DNA from: a virus
Length of the DNA stretch: 64,000 bases
Virus record (IMG/VR): IMGVR_UViG_3300031857_011362
Span: 1 to 64,000 of that record
Direction: 5' to 3' (one strand)
The translations under genes were made by a program, and so were the position numbers. Under the pieces are notes generated by a model, which saw only the letters and a program-made list of their open reading frames with translations, did no database searches and was not told the DNA's origin. Below, one piece after another: positions 27,911-37,640 of the stretch. Numbering within the stretch: position 1 is the first letter of the stretch; each line of letters starts with the position of its first letter.

Positions 27911-30418
27911 ATGGCACTAGAAAAAATAAGACCCAGAGTAGTAGATGCAACCGGTAATTACACCTTCAATAATGTAACTCTTACCGGTAACATTTCCTCA
28001 CCTACAGCAAACATAGGAAATGTTACCGGTGTAGACAATATAGTAGCTAGTAGTAGTAGTATTACAGTTACTGGTAGCTTATCAACAACTGCAAATATTA
28101 CTGCTGGTAACATAAAAACAAACAATTTACTGTATGCAAACGGTAGTCCATGGCAAATCGGAACTACAACTACAGTATCGGGCAGTAATTCACAAGTTCA
28201 GTTTAATGACTCTAGTAGCTTTGGCGCTAGCGCAAACTTTACATTTGATAAAACATCTAATACTCTTACTGTTACTAACTTAGTAACAAATGGTTCTGGA
28301 ATAACTAATATAACTGGTAGTAGTGTAACTGGACAAGTACCTAACGCACTAATAGCAGCTACTGTTTATACTAACAGTCAACCTAATATTACAAGTGTTG
28401 GTACACTATCTAGTTTAACTGTAACAGGTAGTATCAATAGTGGTAATGCTGACTTAGGCAATACTGCTACAGCTAATTACTTTGTTGGTAGTGGTAATAA
28501 TTTAAGTAATATTCAAGGTTCAAATATTACTGGTGCAGTATCGTATGCCACCACTGCTAATAGCGTATCTGGTTCTAATGTTTCCGGCGCAGTAACCTAT
28601 GCCGCTACAGCTAACGCAGTAGCAGGAGCTAACGTATTAGGTCAAGTTGCTAATAGTATAGTAGCTGGAACAATATATACAGCGGCACAACCAAATATTA
28701 CGTCAGTTGGTACATTAACTAGTTTGGCTGTAACAGGTAATATCACATCTGGTAATGCTAACTTAGGTAACTTAGTTACAGCTAATTTCTTTACTGGTAA
28801 CGGTAGTTTATTAAGTTCATTAACTTTTGGTAATATCACAACTTTCAGTACTGCCGGAATAACTACAGATGAATTATATCTACCTAGTACAACACGACTA
28901 AATGTCACTGCTAGTGGAGCGTCTGGATATTTATTTGACCAATATGGTGCCACATTAAATCCTGCAATATATGTTACTAGTGGTCAAACATTGGCATTTA
29001 ATTTGAATGTATCAGGACATCCATTTTTAATTCAAACAAGTGGTGGTGCAAATTACAGTACTGGCTTAGAACATGTTGATAGTACAGGAACAGTATTAAC
29101 TACTAGTTCAGCACAAGGACAAGTAGCAGGAACATTATATTGGAAAGTTCCATATGGCATAACAGGTAATTACAAATATATATGCTCTATTCATGGTGGG
29201 ATGAATGGCAATATCGTTATAACCGACGCAAATGTTGCGAACATAACTGTTGGATTGGCAACATATGCTACTACAGCTAATGCAGTAGCCGGAGCTAATG
29301 TTTCTGGTCAAGTAGGAAATGCATTAGTAGCTAGCACAGTTTATACTAATGCACAACCAAACATTACTAGTGTTGGTACATTAAGTAACTTAGCGGTTAC
29401 GGGTAATATAAGTGCAGGTAATGTATTAACTAACAACTTACTATATGCTAATGGTGTTGCATGGTCTTTTGGTGGCGGAGCATCTATTAGTAATGGTAAT
29501 AGTAATGTAAATATTGCAACATCAGGTGGCAATATAAACTTTAGTGCAGATGGTACTGCTAATGTAATGACTATTACTGGTACTGGAGCAAACATTAATG
29601 GATATGCAAATATCTCTGGTAATGTAAATGCAGGTAACGCTAACTTAGGTAATTTAGTTACTGCAAATTACTTTACCGGTGACGGTGGATTACTAAGTAA
29701 TATTGCCCCGTCTAGCTCATTAGTCAGTGGGAACAGCAATGTTAAAGTTAGTACAAGCAGTGATATTTCATTCAGTATGAACGGTACATCCAATGTGGTT
29801 GTTCTTACTTCATTGGGTGCAAACATAAACGGTTATGCAAACATCACTGGTAATGTTACTTTTGGTAATTTAATAGTGTCTACATACGCAAACTTAGGAT
29901 CAGTAAGCGGTCTTACTATTACCGGTGGTAGCAACAATTATGTGTTACAGACTAATGGTAATGGTGCACTAAGTTGGGCGCCTCTTGGTGCATTAGTCAC
30001 ATTAGATACTTTTTCAGGTAACGGAGTTCAAACAACCTTCACTCTGTCTACAACACCGGCAACAATAAACCATACAATTATAAATATTAACGGTGTCCAA
30101 CAGTTTAAGAATTCATACAGCTTGACGGGTAACAGCGTAATCTTCTCAGAAGCTCCCCCAAATACAAGCTATATTGAAATCACCACTTTTGCACAGCGTC
30201 CTACTGTAGCAGGTTATATTAATAGAAAATACATCGGAAATGGATCTGCTAATACATACACGGTAACTGCTGGTTGCGGGGAAAATGATGTGTTAGTATT
30301 TCTGAATGGATTATGTCAAATGCCAGTTGATGGATACACAATAAGTGGAAGTAGTTTAACTTTCTCTTTCGCAATCTCAGCTGGTACCGAAATACAGATT
30401 AGAGAGTTACCTAGATGA
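27911..30418 (+). CDS. Fibre protein with cupredoxin-like domain, second copy
   Basis: An 835-residue paralogue of the 21939 and 33042 proteins, starting EKIRPRVVDATGNYTFNNVTLTGN. GN repeats and VAGANV units precede a cupredoxin-like region (about residues 320-440) with His370 in SGHPFLIQ and Cys425, His428 and Met431 in YICSIHGGMNG. More GN repeats follow, then two phage-fibre beta modules in tandem: LDTFSGNGVQTTFTLS...APPNTSYIEITT and RKYIGNGSANTYTVTAGCGENDVLVFLNGLCQMP...EIQIRELPR. Its stop overlaps the next ATG (ATGA), tying it to the RCC1 gene 30415. A 191-bp block is identical to part of 33042. Confidence 0.75.
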   Translation: MALEKIRPRVVDATGNYTFNNVTLTGNISSPTANIGNVTGVDNIVASSSSITVTGSLSTTANITAGNIKTNNLLYANGSPWQIGTTTTVSGSNSQVQFNDSSSFGASANFTFDKTSNTLTVTNLVTNGSGITNITGSSVTGQVPNALIAATVYTNSQPNITSVGTLSSLTVTGSINSGNADLGNTATANYFVGSGNNLSNIQGSNITGAVSYATTANSVSGSNVSGAVTYAATANAVAGANVLGQVANSIVAGTIYTAAQPNITSVGTLTSLAVTGNITSGNANLGNLVTANFFTGNGSLLSSLTFGNITTFSTAGITTDELYLPSTTRLNVTASGASGYLFDQYGATLNPAIYVTSGQTLAFNLNVSGHPFLIQTSGGANYSTGLEHVDSTGTVLTTSSAQGQVAGTLYWKVPYGITGNYKYICSIHGGMNGNIVITDANVANITVGLATYATTANAVAGANVSGQVGNALVASTVYTNAQPNITSVGTLSNLAVTGNISAGNVLTNNLLYANGVAWSFGGGASISNGNSNVNIATSGGNINFSADGTANVMTITGTGANINGYANISGNVNAGNANLGNLVTANYFTGDGGLLSNIAPSSSLVSGNSNVKVSTSSDISFSMNGTSNVVVLTSLGANINGYANITGNVTFGNLIVSTYANLGSVSGLTITGGSNNYVLQTNGNGALSWAPLGALVTLDTFSGNGVQTTFTLSTTPATINHTIININGVQQFKNSYSLTGNSVIFSEAPPNTSYIEITTFAQRPTVAGYINRKYIGNGSANTYTVTAGCGENDVLVFLNGLCQMPVDGYTISGSSLTFSFAISAGTEIQIRELPR
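28706..28896 (+). repeat. 191-bp block identical to 33642-33832
   Basis: The two paralogous fibre genes (27911 and 33042) carry the same 191 bases at these positions, and similarity continues beyond with scattered changes through the cupredoxin-like region. Exact identity including silent sites indicates recent gene conversion or duplication. Confidence 0.85.
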
Positions 30419-32988
30419 GTCAAACAAAAATAGATATTTCAAACTTATCAGATGCTGTAATTGCAGCATTGTCTGTGCCAAAAATTACCTCGATAACATA
30501 TCCAGGAGATGATACTGCTGCAAACCCAACTGGCGGGCAAGAGATCATTCTTACTGGTTCAGGATTTGGTACTGGTGCAATTGTACATGTTGCAGGTGTT
30601 CCTGTATCAGTATCATCAGTGGTAAATAATAATACTCTCTCTTTCACTAGTCCAGCTAAATCTACTGGTACATATTCATTGGCAGTCATTAACACAGACG
30701 GTGGAATTGCTACTTCTATTTCTAACATAGAATATTCCGGTGTACCAGCTTGGTCAACCCCTGCGGGCACACTAGGTACATTATATGAAGCATCATCCAT
30801 TAATGCACAATTAACCGCAACTAGTGACAGCACAGTAACATATGCAGTCACTGCAGGGGTTTTACCCACCGGTGGTTCATTAAATTCATCTACTGGTGCA
30901 CTGACTGGTACAGCATCTTTGGTTGGTTCTTCAACTACTTATAGTTTTACAATAGATGCGGTTGATGCAGAACAACAGGACACTAGCAGAAATTTCAGTT
31001 TTACAGTCAATCCAGACGTAGTTACTTGGTCATCACCTGCTGAAGGTGCAACATTGACTGGCACTCAAGACACTGCATTTAGTCAAGAATTGAGTGCAAC
31101 TAGTGCAGCAGGTAGGACAATTTCATATTCCGCAAATGCATTACCGTCTGGATTAAGCATCAGTGGATCAACCATTACCGGAACACCTACTGTAGGTTAT
31201 TCTAGTTCATCACTAATAACTGCGACAGCCGCAACTACAGGTAGAACTGCAACTAGAACATTTGTTTGGAATATTGCTTCACTTGCACCTACTTACACCA
31301 TAACACCGGCATCTTCAAGTGTTAATGAGGGTTCAGCATTGACATTTAATGTTGGTGGAACAAATATTACCAATGGAACATATTACTGGTCAATTAATAA
31401 TACCACTACTGCGGCTGGTGATTTTTCTGGCTCAGTAACTTCTGGTTCATTTACAATAACCTCTAATGCTGGTTCATTTACTGTAACAGCAACGGCTGAT
31501 GCAACAACAGAAGGAGCAGAAACATTTACGGTGTCATTGAGAACTGGTAGTACCAGTGGTACCATAGTTGCAACAAGTAGTACTGTAACTATTAATGATA
31601 CTAGTTTAACACCTACTTACACCATAACACCGGCATCTTCAAGTGTTAATGAAGGTACATCATTGACATTTACTGCAGGTGGAACAAATATTACCAATGG
31701 AACATATTACTGGTCAATTAATAATATCTCAACTGCGGCTGGTGATTTTTCAGCTAGTACTGGTTCATTTACAATAACATCAAATGCTGGTTCATTTAAT
31801 GTAACAGCAACGGCTGATGTAACAACAGAAGGTGCTCAAACATTTACAGTGTCATTGAGAACTGGTAGTGTTAGTGGTACCATAGTTGCAACAAGTAGCA
31901 CTGTAACTATTAATGATACTAGTTTGACTCTTTGGTCACCAATATCTGGTAAATTATTCACATGGGGCAGGAATGACTATGGCCAAATGGGTATCGGTGT
32001 TACTGGTGGAGGACTCTCTCCTACTCAAGTCGGTGCATTATCTACCTGGGTAAAAATTGACGGCGGCAATACAAGAACTGCAGGATTCAAAAATGATGGT
32101 ACTATGTGGACCTGGGGAACTTATGCCGATCAGGTTAGCGGATCATGGATTGATAGATCATCTCCCGTCCAAGTTGGTACAGAAACTAATTGGCGCGATA
32201 TGGCAGCAGGGACGTTTCACACCCTAGGAGTAAAAGACACCGGTACATTATGGGGCTGGGGAGTGCAGCAGCAAGGAGAAATTGTCAATCCAGGGCAATT
32301 CCCCTTACCTCAGCAGATAGGTACATTAACTAATTGGTCATCAGTTGGCGCCGCGTCATATTCATCGGCAGCTATCAAGACAGATGGTACACTGTGGACC
32401 TGGGGACAGAATGATTTTGGACAATTGGGATTAGGAACCACAATAAATATTTCAAGTCCTCAGCAAGTTGGTGCATTAACTAATTGGTATCAGGTTAGTG
32501 TGGGCAGTTCGAAATATATGATGGCTCTCAAGACAAATGGTACACTTTGGGCATGGGGTAACGGTGCTTGGGGCCAACTGGGCCTAGGTAGCGGAACCAA
32601 CGTTACTAGCCCGGTACAAATTGGTGCATTAACTAATTGGTCAAGTATTTCCGCCGGCGGATACACCTCAGCAGCAATCAACACGTCCAACGCATTGTGG
32701 GTCTGGGGAATTAACAACTATGGGGGGTTAGGACAAGGTGACACTATTAGCCGCTCTAGTCCTGTACAAGTTGGAACTGATTATTCTAAAGTTGCTGCAA
32801 ACTTTTCTCGCATAGCAGCTATTAAAACGAACGGTACTCTATGGGCTTGGGGTATCGGAGACAATGGCGGCGGCGGCGTGGGAGATGGTACTTCTTTAAA
32901 TAGATTTAGTCCAACTCAGATTGGTGCACTAACTACCTGGCTAAATGTATATTCACCAGAGAACACCAATGGGGCAATTAGGTCCTAA
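30415..32988 (+). CDS. IPT - putative Ig - two Calx-beta - RCC1 seven-blade protein
   Basis: An 857-residue protein with the same order as the 25260 protein: IPT/TIG (about 23-105, GGQEIILTGSGFGTGAIVHVAG), two putative-Ig domains (about 107-290), but two tandem Calx-beta domains (about 291-398 and 399-504, each VNEG...VTINDTS), then seven RCC1 blades (510-857; FTWGRNDYG, WTWGTYADQ, WGWGVQQQG, WTWGQNDFG, WAWGNGAWG, WVWGINNYG, WAWGIGDNG). The blades are more divergent than in the genes downstream. Start overlaps the preceding stop (ATGA). Blade six is nearly identical in DNA to the second blade of the short gene at 49894. Probably a surface adhesin; the ligand is unknown. Confidence 0.85.
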   Translation: MSQTKIDISNLSDAVIAALSVPKITSITYPGDDTAANPTGGQEIILTGSGFGTGAIVHVAGVPVSVSSVVNNNTLSFTSPAKSTGTYSLAVINTDGGIATSISNIEYSGVPAWSTPAGTLGTLYEASSINAQLTATSDSTVTYAVTAGVLPTGGSLNSSTGALTGTASLVGSSTTYSFTIDAVDAEQQDTSRNFSFTVNPDVVTWSSPAEGATLTGTQDTAFSQELSATSAAGRTISYSANALPSGLSISGSTITGTPTVGYSSSSLITATAATTGRTATRTFVWNIASLAPTYTITPASSSVNEGSALTFNVGGTNITNGTYYWSINNTTTAAGDFSGSVTSGSFTITSNAGSFTVTATADATTEGAETFTVSLRTGSTSGTIVATSSTVTINDTSLTPTYTITPASSSVNEGTSLTFTAGGTNITNGTYYWSINNISTAAGDFSASTGSFTITSNAGSFNVTATADVTTEGAQTFTVSLRTGSVSGTIVATSSTVTINDTSLTLWSPISGKLFTWGRNDYGQMGIGVTGGGLSPTQVGALSTWVKIDGGNTRTAGFKNDGTMWTWGTYADQVSGSWIDRSSPVQVGTETNWRDMAAGTFHTLGVKDTGTLWGWGVQQQGEIVNPGQFPLPQQIGTLTNWSSVGAASYSSAAIKTDGTLWTWGQNDFGQLGLGTTINISSPQQVGALTNWYQVSVGSSKYMMALKTNGTLWAWGNGAWGQLGLGSGTNVTSPVQIGALTNWSSISAGGYTSAAINTSNALWVWGINNYGGLGQGDTISRSSPVQVGTDYSKVAANFSRIAAIKTNGTLWAWGIGDNGGGGVGDGTSLNRFSPTQIGALTTWLNVYSPENTNGAIRS
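31287..31928 (+). repeat. Tandem duplication of the Calx-beta domain (about 320 bp each)
   Basis: Units 31287-31610 and 31611-31928 code two Calx-beta domains, both opening acctacttacaccataaca. The second lacks two codons (SASTGS against SGSVTSGS). Long stretches are identical, and similar blocks recur near 26220, 40900 and 42905. Confidence 0.8.
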
Positions 32989-33041
32989 CTGATAATCAGA
33001 CTACTACCATTCTAAAAGAATAAAAGATAAAAGGATAATAA

Positions 33042-35195
33042 ATGGCCATTACTAGACTCCCCGGTTTCATTATAGACAGTACAACTTCGTTTACGTTTGC
33101 AAATGTAAGTGTGACGAGTAATGTCACGGCTAGTAATGCTAATTTAGGAAACGCAGCAACCGCAAACTTCTTTATAGGTAACGGTAGTCTATTGACAGGT
33201 ATCATTGCATCTGGTGGTACAGCAACTAAAACAGCAAATGGTACAAGTAACGTAGATATTACAACTGCTAATGGCAACATTACAATGGGTGTTGGTGGAA
33301 CCGGTAATGTAGTTATTGTAACTACCACTGGTGTTAATGTTGCAGGTACATTAAATGCGACTGGTAATCTAACAGCCGCTAATGCTAACTTGGGTAATCT
33401 AGTAATAGCTAATTTCTTTGCCGGTAATGGTAGTTCATTAACATCTATCACTGGTGCTAACGTAACAGGCGGAGTTAGTTTTGCGGCAACTGCAAATGCA
33501 GTAGCTGGTGCTAATGTCTCAGGTGCAGTAGCATATGCAACAACTGCTAACGCAGTAGCCGGCGCTAATGTCTCTGGACAAGTAGCTAATGCATTGGTCG
33601 CTGGTACTGTATATACTGCGGCCCAGCCAAATATCACCAGTGTTGGTACATTAACTAGTTTGGCTGTAACAGGTAATATCACATCTGGTAATGCTAACTT
33701 AGGTAACTTAGTTACAGCTAATTTCTTTACTGGTAACGGTAGTTTATTAAGTTCATTAACTTTTGGTAATATCACAACTTTCAGTACTGCCGGAATAACT
33801 ACAGATGAATTATATCTACCTAGTACAACACGGCTAAATGTCACTGCTAGTGGATCAAGTGGATATCTATTTGACCAACACGGCGCTACAATAAATCCTG
33901 CAATATATGTTACTAGTGGTCAAACATTGGCATTTAACTTAAATGTATCTGGTCATCCATTTTTAATTCAAACAAGTGGTGGTGCAAACTATAATGTTGG
34001 TTTAGAACATGTTGATAGTACAGGAACAGTATTAACTACTAGTTCAGCACAAGGACAAGTAGCAGGAACATTATACTGGAAGATACCGTATGGCATAACA
34101 GGTAATTACAAATATATATGCTCTATTCATGGTGGGATGAATGGTAATATTGTTGTAACCGACGCAAATGTTGCGAACATAACTGTTGGATTGGCAACAT
34201 ATGCTACTACAGCTAATGCAGTAGCAGGAGCTAATGTCTCTGGTCAAGTAGGCAATGCATTAATCGCAGACACAGTTTATACTGCGGCTCAACCTAATAT
34301 TACAAGTGTCGGCACATTAACAAGTTTAGCCGTTACTGGTAATATCACATCTGGCAACGCTAATTTAGGTAATGCAGTCACTGCTAATTACTTTATTGGT
34401 GACGGTAGTATGTTGACTGGTATTACTGGTGGTGGCGGTGGTGGCGGCACCCCCGGCGGGGCAAACACTTATATTCAGTTCAATGACGGTAGTGTTTTTG
34501 CAGGTAATGCAGGTTTAACTTTTAATAAAACAAATACTGTTCTTACTGCAAATAATTTAGTAGTAACGGCGACCACTAACTTAGGAGCTGTTAGTAACAT
34601 TACAGTTACTGGCGGCGTGGGTGGTCAAGTACTTGGTACTAATGGTAGCAATATTCTGTCTTGGATTACTCCAGCAACAACTTCAATCACATCGACAACT
34701 GGTATTACGGTTGATACATTTACAGGTGATGGTTCAACTGTAGTGTTCCCTTTAAGTGTTACCCCAGCAACTATTACGCAAACTCAAGTTAACTATAACG
34801 GTGTGTTGCAATTGCGTTCTGCATATACACTGACTGGTTCGACTATTATATTCTCAACTGCGCCAATAAGTGGGTCATTAATTGAAATCACAACGACACA
34901 GGGAGTTAGTGCAACTTCGGGTTCATACGGAGTGCGTTCATACACTGGTACAGGTTCACTAACTACATTTACAGTAACAAATGGCTCAACTACTAGTAGT
35001 GTGCTTGTTACAGAAAACGGAGTATTACAAACCCCAACAACTGATTACACGGTATCAGGTACTGTACTAACCTTCACTACAGCACCGGCTAATGGGGTGT
35101 CAATACAAATTAGAGAGCTTGGTATTTTCGTAGTAAATACCACATCACCTACAACGACTGACATATTAAGTCCGTTCTTATTGATGGGAGCTTAA
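33042..35195 (+). CDS. Fibre protein with cupredoxin-like domain, third copy
   Basis: A 717-residue paralogue of 21939 and 27911 (start TRLPGFIIDSTTSFTFANVSVTSN). GN and VAGANV repeats precede the cupredoxin-like region (about residues 257-375), with His305 in SGHPFLIQ and Cys360, His363 and Met366 in YICSIHGGMNG. A Gly-rich hinge (GGGGGGGTPGG, about residues 463-473) separates it from the C-terminal part, which has a VDTFTGDGSTVVFPLS beta module and a second one (YTGTGSLTTFTVTNGST...IQIREL) and then a unique end (FVVNTTSPTTTDILSPFLLMGA). The start is preceded by aaaagga. It is followed at 11 bp by a gene with its own late promoter. Confidence 0.75.
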   Translation: MAITRLPGFIIDSTTSFTFANVSVTSNVTASNANLGNAATANFFIGNGSLLTGIIASGGTATKTANGTSNVDITTANGNITMGVGGTGNVVIVTTTGVNVAGTLNATGNLTAANANLGNLVIANFFAGNGSSLTSITGANVTGGVSFAATANAVAGANVSGAVAYATTANAVAGANVSGQVANALVAGTVYTAAQPNITSVGTLTSLAVTGNITSGNANLGNLVTANFFTGNGSLLSSLTFGNITTFSTAGITTDELYLPSTTRLNVTASGSSGYLFDQHGATINPAIYVTSGQTLAFNLNVSGHPFLIQTSGGANYNVGLEHVDSTGTVLTTSSAQGQVAGTLYWKIPYGITGNYKYICSIHGGMNGNIVVTDANVANITVGLATYATTANAVAGANVSGQVGNALIADTVYTAAQPNITSVGTLTSLAVTGNITSGNANLGNAVTANYFIGDGSMLTGITGGGGGGGTPGGANTYIQFNDGSVFAGNAGLTFNKTNTVLTANNLVVTATTNLGAVSNITVTGGVGGQVLGTNGSNILSWITPATTSITSTTGITVDTFTGDGSTVVFPLSVTPATITQTQVNYNGVLQLRSAYTLTGSTIIFSTAPISGSLIEITTTQGVSATSGSYGVRSYTGTGSLTTFTVTNGSTTSSVLVTENGVLQTPTTDYTVSGTVLTFTTAPANGVSIQIRELGIFVVNTTSPTTTDILSPFLLMGA

Positions 35196-35202
35196 TAAAT
35201 AC
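35195..35202 (+). promoter_or_regulatory. Late promoter ATAAATAC, 3 nt before ATG
   Basis: ATAAATAC is followed by agc and the ATG at 35206. It overlaps the end of the preceding gene: the stop TAA at 35193-35195 supplies its first base. No Shine-Dalgarno lies between. Confidence 0.68.
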
Positions 35203-35205
35203 AGC

Positions 35206-35826
35206 ATGGCAATAACATACAAAGTCCTTGGACAAATCAACCCCTCAGCAGCCACAGCTACTACCTTGTACACAGTGCCAGCCACTGTGAGCGCAGTGGT
35301 CAGTACCATTGTGATGTGCAATCAAGCAGCCACTGCAACTACATTTAGTTTGTTAATTAGACCAGCTGGTGCCACGGCTGACACTAAGCATTACTTGAAC
35401 TTTAACACTGCTATCTCAGCTAATGATATGATTCCATTAACACTGGGATTGACATTAGCACCAACTGATGTGTTGACTGCTAGTTCAGCATCGGGTAGTG
35501 TCAGCTTCAGTGCATTTGGTGCAGAAAGCACATTGGCAATCGGACCAGCACCCATCATCACACACTTGTACATAACTAACAGCAATTATGTGACACAAGT
35601 AGAAACAGTATTGCCTCTTGGGGGTGGATACATTAAATTGATTGGCATAGGGTTTGAGTCTGGTTGCGTAATTTATATCAACGGTGTTGCAGTTACTACC
35701 ACTGTAGTAAGCAGCACTGAACTTCGTACAGAACTATCTGCAAGAACAGCGGGCACATACTCAGTAATGGCGTTTAACACAACCGGCTCTGGTGCTATCT
35801 ATGCTAATGGCATTGTTTATTCGTAA
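35206..35826 (+). CDS. 'YKVLGQ' domain plus IPT/TIG protein
   Basis: A 206-residue protein. Residues 1-108 are a conserved virion domain of aquatic T4-like phages: YKVLGQINPSAATATTLYTVPA, then STIVMCNQAATATTFSLLIRPAG, KHYLNFNTAISANDMIPLTLGLTL and a closing VSFSAFGAE. Residues about 112-206 are an IPT/TIG domain ending GAIYANGIVYS. The same two modules open the 648-residue RCC1 protein at 37637, while the gene at 39651 has only the first. Here the protein stops where the RCC1 part would follow, and a separate IPT-RCC1 gene comes 82 bp downstream. The first domain is probably a virion-anchoring unit. Confidence 0.72.
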   Translation: MAITYKVLGQINPSAATATTLYTVPATVSAVVSTIVMCNQAATATTFSLLIRPAGATADTKHYLNFNTAISANDMIPLTLGLTLAPTDVLTASSASGSVSFSAFGAESTLAIGPAPIITHLYITNSNYVTQVETVLPLGGGYIKLIGIGFESGCVIYINGVAVTTTVVSSTELRTELSARTAGTYSVMAFNTTGSGAIYANGIVYS

Positions 35827-35908
35827 TGCCATATTAGCCATTGTTAATTAAAAAGAAGAACAAAAATGAACTTTAACCTCTATCTAGACGAATAAACAGG
35901 AACAAATT

Positions 35909-37573
35909 ATGACAACAAAACTAACAATAGCTAACTTAGATTCTTCGTTAGCATCAATTCTACCAATAGTAACTGCTGTGTCAGTGTGTGACGTTAATGG
36001 AACTGTTTTACCAGACTTGGTATTAAGACCCACTGGCGGCCACTTAAAACTAACTGGTTCTAATTTTGTCACTGGTTGCATACTGTATGTAAACGGTTTG
36101 CCTGCTACAGCTACAACTGTTATAAGTGCAACCGAAGTTCGTGTTCAGATGCCAGCACTGGCTGTGGGAACATATTCAATCATGCTGTTCAACACTGCTA
36201 CTGTTGCTGCAATTTGGGTGGCTGGTATAGTATACTCAGCCGCACCCGTTTGGACTACTAGTTCATACAGTAACTCTGGTAATGTGGTCAATGTTCAATT
36301 ATTGACAACGGGTGATGTACCATTAATCTATAGCTTACAAGCGGGAAGTACATTACCGACTGGTGTTACATTAAGTAGCTCTGGATTATTATCAGGTACT
36401 GCTACCGAAATATCAAGTACAACCACAGTTACATTCACTGTGGTAGTGACTGATCTACAGTCGCAATCTACTCCTCAATTGATCAGTCTATCGATGACGT
36501 TTTATATTGGTAAGTTGTGGATGTGGGGCCGTAACACCAACGGCCAGCTTGGTGACAATACAACTATTAATAAGTCTTCGCCTGTTCAAATTGGTGCACA
36601 AACCGAATGGAATTTAATTGACGGCGGCGGCCAGGGATTTACTGCATCTATTAAAACAGATGGTACGTTGTGGTCATGGGGTAACAATAGTTATGGGCCA
36701 TTAGGTTTAGGAAATACTACATCTTATTCTAGTCCAAAACAGATTGGTTCATTAACTACTTGGTCAAGTATGACTCTTGGCTGGTCGCATATTGCAGCAA
36801 TTAAAACGGATGGAACACTTTGGACATGGGGAAAAAATGGGTCTGGCCAACTCGGTTTGAGCAATTCTACATCTTATTCTAGTCCAAAACAGATTGGTAC
36901 CCTCGCAGATTGGGTAAGGGTATCCAGTAACTATAACCATACTGTTGCAATAAAAACGAACTACACTCTTTGGGCATGGGGTCTCAATACCTCGGGGCAA
37001 CTTGGCGACAATACTACTGCTAATAAATTAAGTCCGGTGCAAATTGGCACATTAACCGACTGGGCAAATGTCAGTGCAGGGTTCCAGTATACTATAGCAA
37101 TTAAAACAAATGGTACCCTTTGGGCTTGGGGTAGGAATGGCTATGGTCAATTGGGAGATAATACTATAATAAACCGATCTAGTCCAGTACAAGTCGGCGC
37201 ACTAACTACCTGGACAAGTTCCGATTCTACCCTCGCATCGGGGTTGTATCACAATGTAGCAATTAAAACAGACGGCACACTATGGGCCTGGGGCCGGAAT
37301 TATTTAGGAAGAATCGGGGACGGCACAACTATCAATAGGTCTAGTCCGGTGCAGTTAGGTGCAATCACCAATTGGTTAAAAGTTAGCGCCGGCAACTATC
37401 ACAGTATCGCAACTAGGACAACTGGGACATTATGGGCATGGGGAGATGGTTGGTATGGGCAAATCGGTGACAACGCCAATACTACCAAAACTGGCCCAAC
37501 GCAAGTTGGCACGCTTACTAATTGGTTAAATATTGGTGCCGGTTCCTATCACAGTATGGCAGTTTCTGCCTAA
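35909..37573 (+). CDS. IPT - putative Ig - RCC1 seven-blade protein
   Basis: A 554-residue protein: residues about 15-110 IPT/TIG (GGHLKLTGSNFVTGCILYVNG, ending AAIWVAGIVYS), about 112-198 a putative-Ig domain (SGLLSGTATEISSTTTVTF), then seven RCC1 blades (200-554; WMWGRNTNG, WSWGNNSYG, WTWGKNGSG, WAWGLNTSG, WAWGRNGYG, WAWGRNYLG, WAWGDGWYG). It lacks the YKVLGQ domain, which is supplied as part of the separate gene upstream. Several blades use GDNTT in place of GLGDTT, so its blade lineage differs from that of the later genes. The 82-bp gap before it includes a 9-codon ATG frame (35865-35894) of no clear meaning. Confidence 0.85.
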   Translation: MTTKLTIANLDSSLASILPIVTAVSVCDVNGTVLPDLVLRPTGGHLKLTGSNFVTGCILYVNGLPATATTVISATEVRVQMPALAVGTYSIMLFNTATVAAIWVAGIVYSAAPVWTTSSYSNSGNVVNVQLLTTGDVPLIYSLQAGSTLPTGVTLSSSGLLSGTATEISSTTTVTFTVVVTDLQSQSTPQLISLSMTFYIGKLWMWGRNTNGQLGDNTTINKSSPVQIGAQTEWNLIDGGGQGFTASIKTDGTLWSWGNNSYGPLGLGNTTSYSSPKQIGSLTTWSSMTLGWSHIAAIKTDGTLWTWGKNGSGQLGLSNSTSYSSPKQIGTLADWVRVSSNYNHTVAIKTNYTLWAWGLNTSGQLGDNTTANKLSPVQIGTLTDWANVSAGFQYTIAIKTNGTLWAWGRNGYGQLGDNTIINRSSPVQVGALTTWTSSDSTLASGLYHNVAIKTDGTLWAWGRNYLGRIGDGTTINRSSPVQLGAITNWLKVSAGNYHSIATRTTGTLWAWGDGWYGQIGDNANTTKTGPTQVGTLTNWLNIGAGSYHSMAVSA

Positions 37574-37640
37574 TTGCCAGGCCAGATCTGGAAACCTCGA
37601 CAACTGCACTACTAGTACAAAATTAATAAATACATCATGG
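37574..37640 (+). repeat. Intergenic promoter module, copy 1 (copy 2 at 39588-39654)
   Basis: These 67 bases match 39588-39654 with only 6 differences. Both copies run from just after an RCC1 gene to the ATG of a YKVLGQ-type gene and contain a small palindrome (ccagatctgg in copy 1, cctggccagg in copy 2), a constant actactagtacaaaatt stretch and the ATAAATAC element. The promoter has been copied along with the gene module it drives. Confidence 0.85.
37626..37633 (+). promoter_or_regulatory. Late promoter ATAAATAC, 3 nt before ATG
   Basis: ATAAATAC, then atc, then the ATG at 37637. Part of the duplicated 67-bp intergenic module; no Shine-Dalgarno. Confidence 0.68.

Noticed and set aside
32996-33844. 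282-codon minus-strand frame over the start of 33042
   Set aside because: Same cause; similar antisense frames occur at equal places in the paralogues.
35865-35894. Nine-codon ATG frame before 35909
   Set aside because: Has a purine-rich stretch before it, but no conservation or coupling to support a product.
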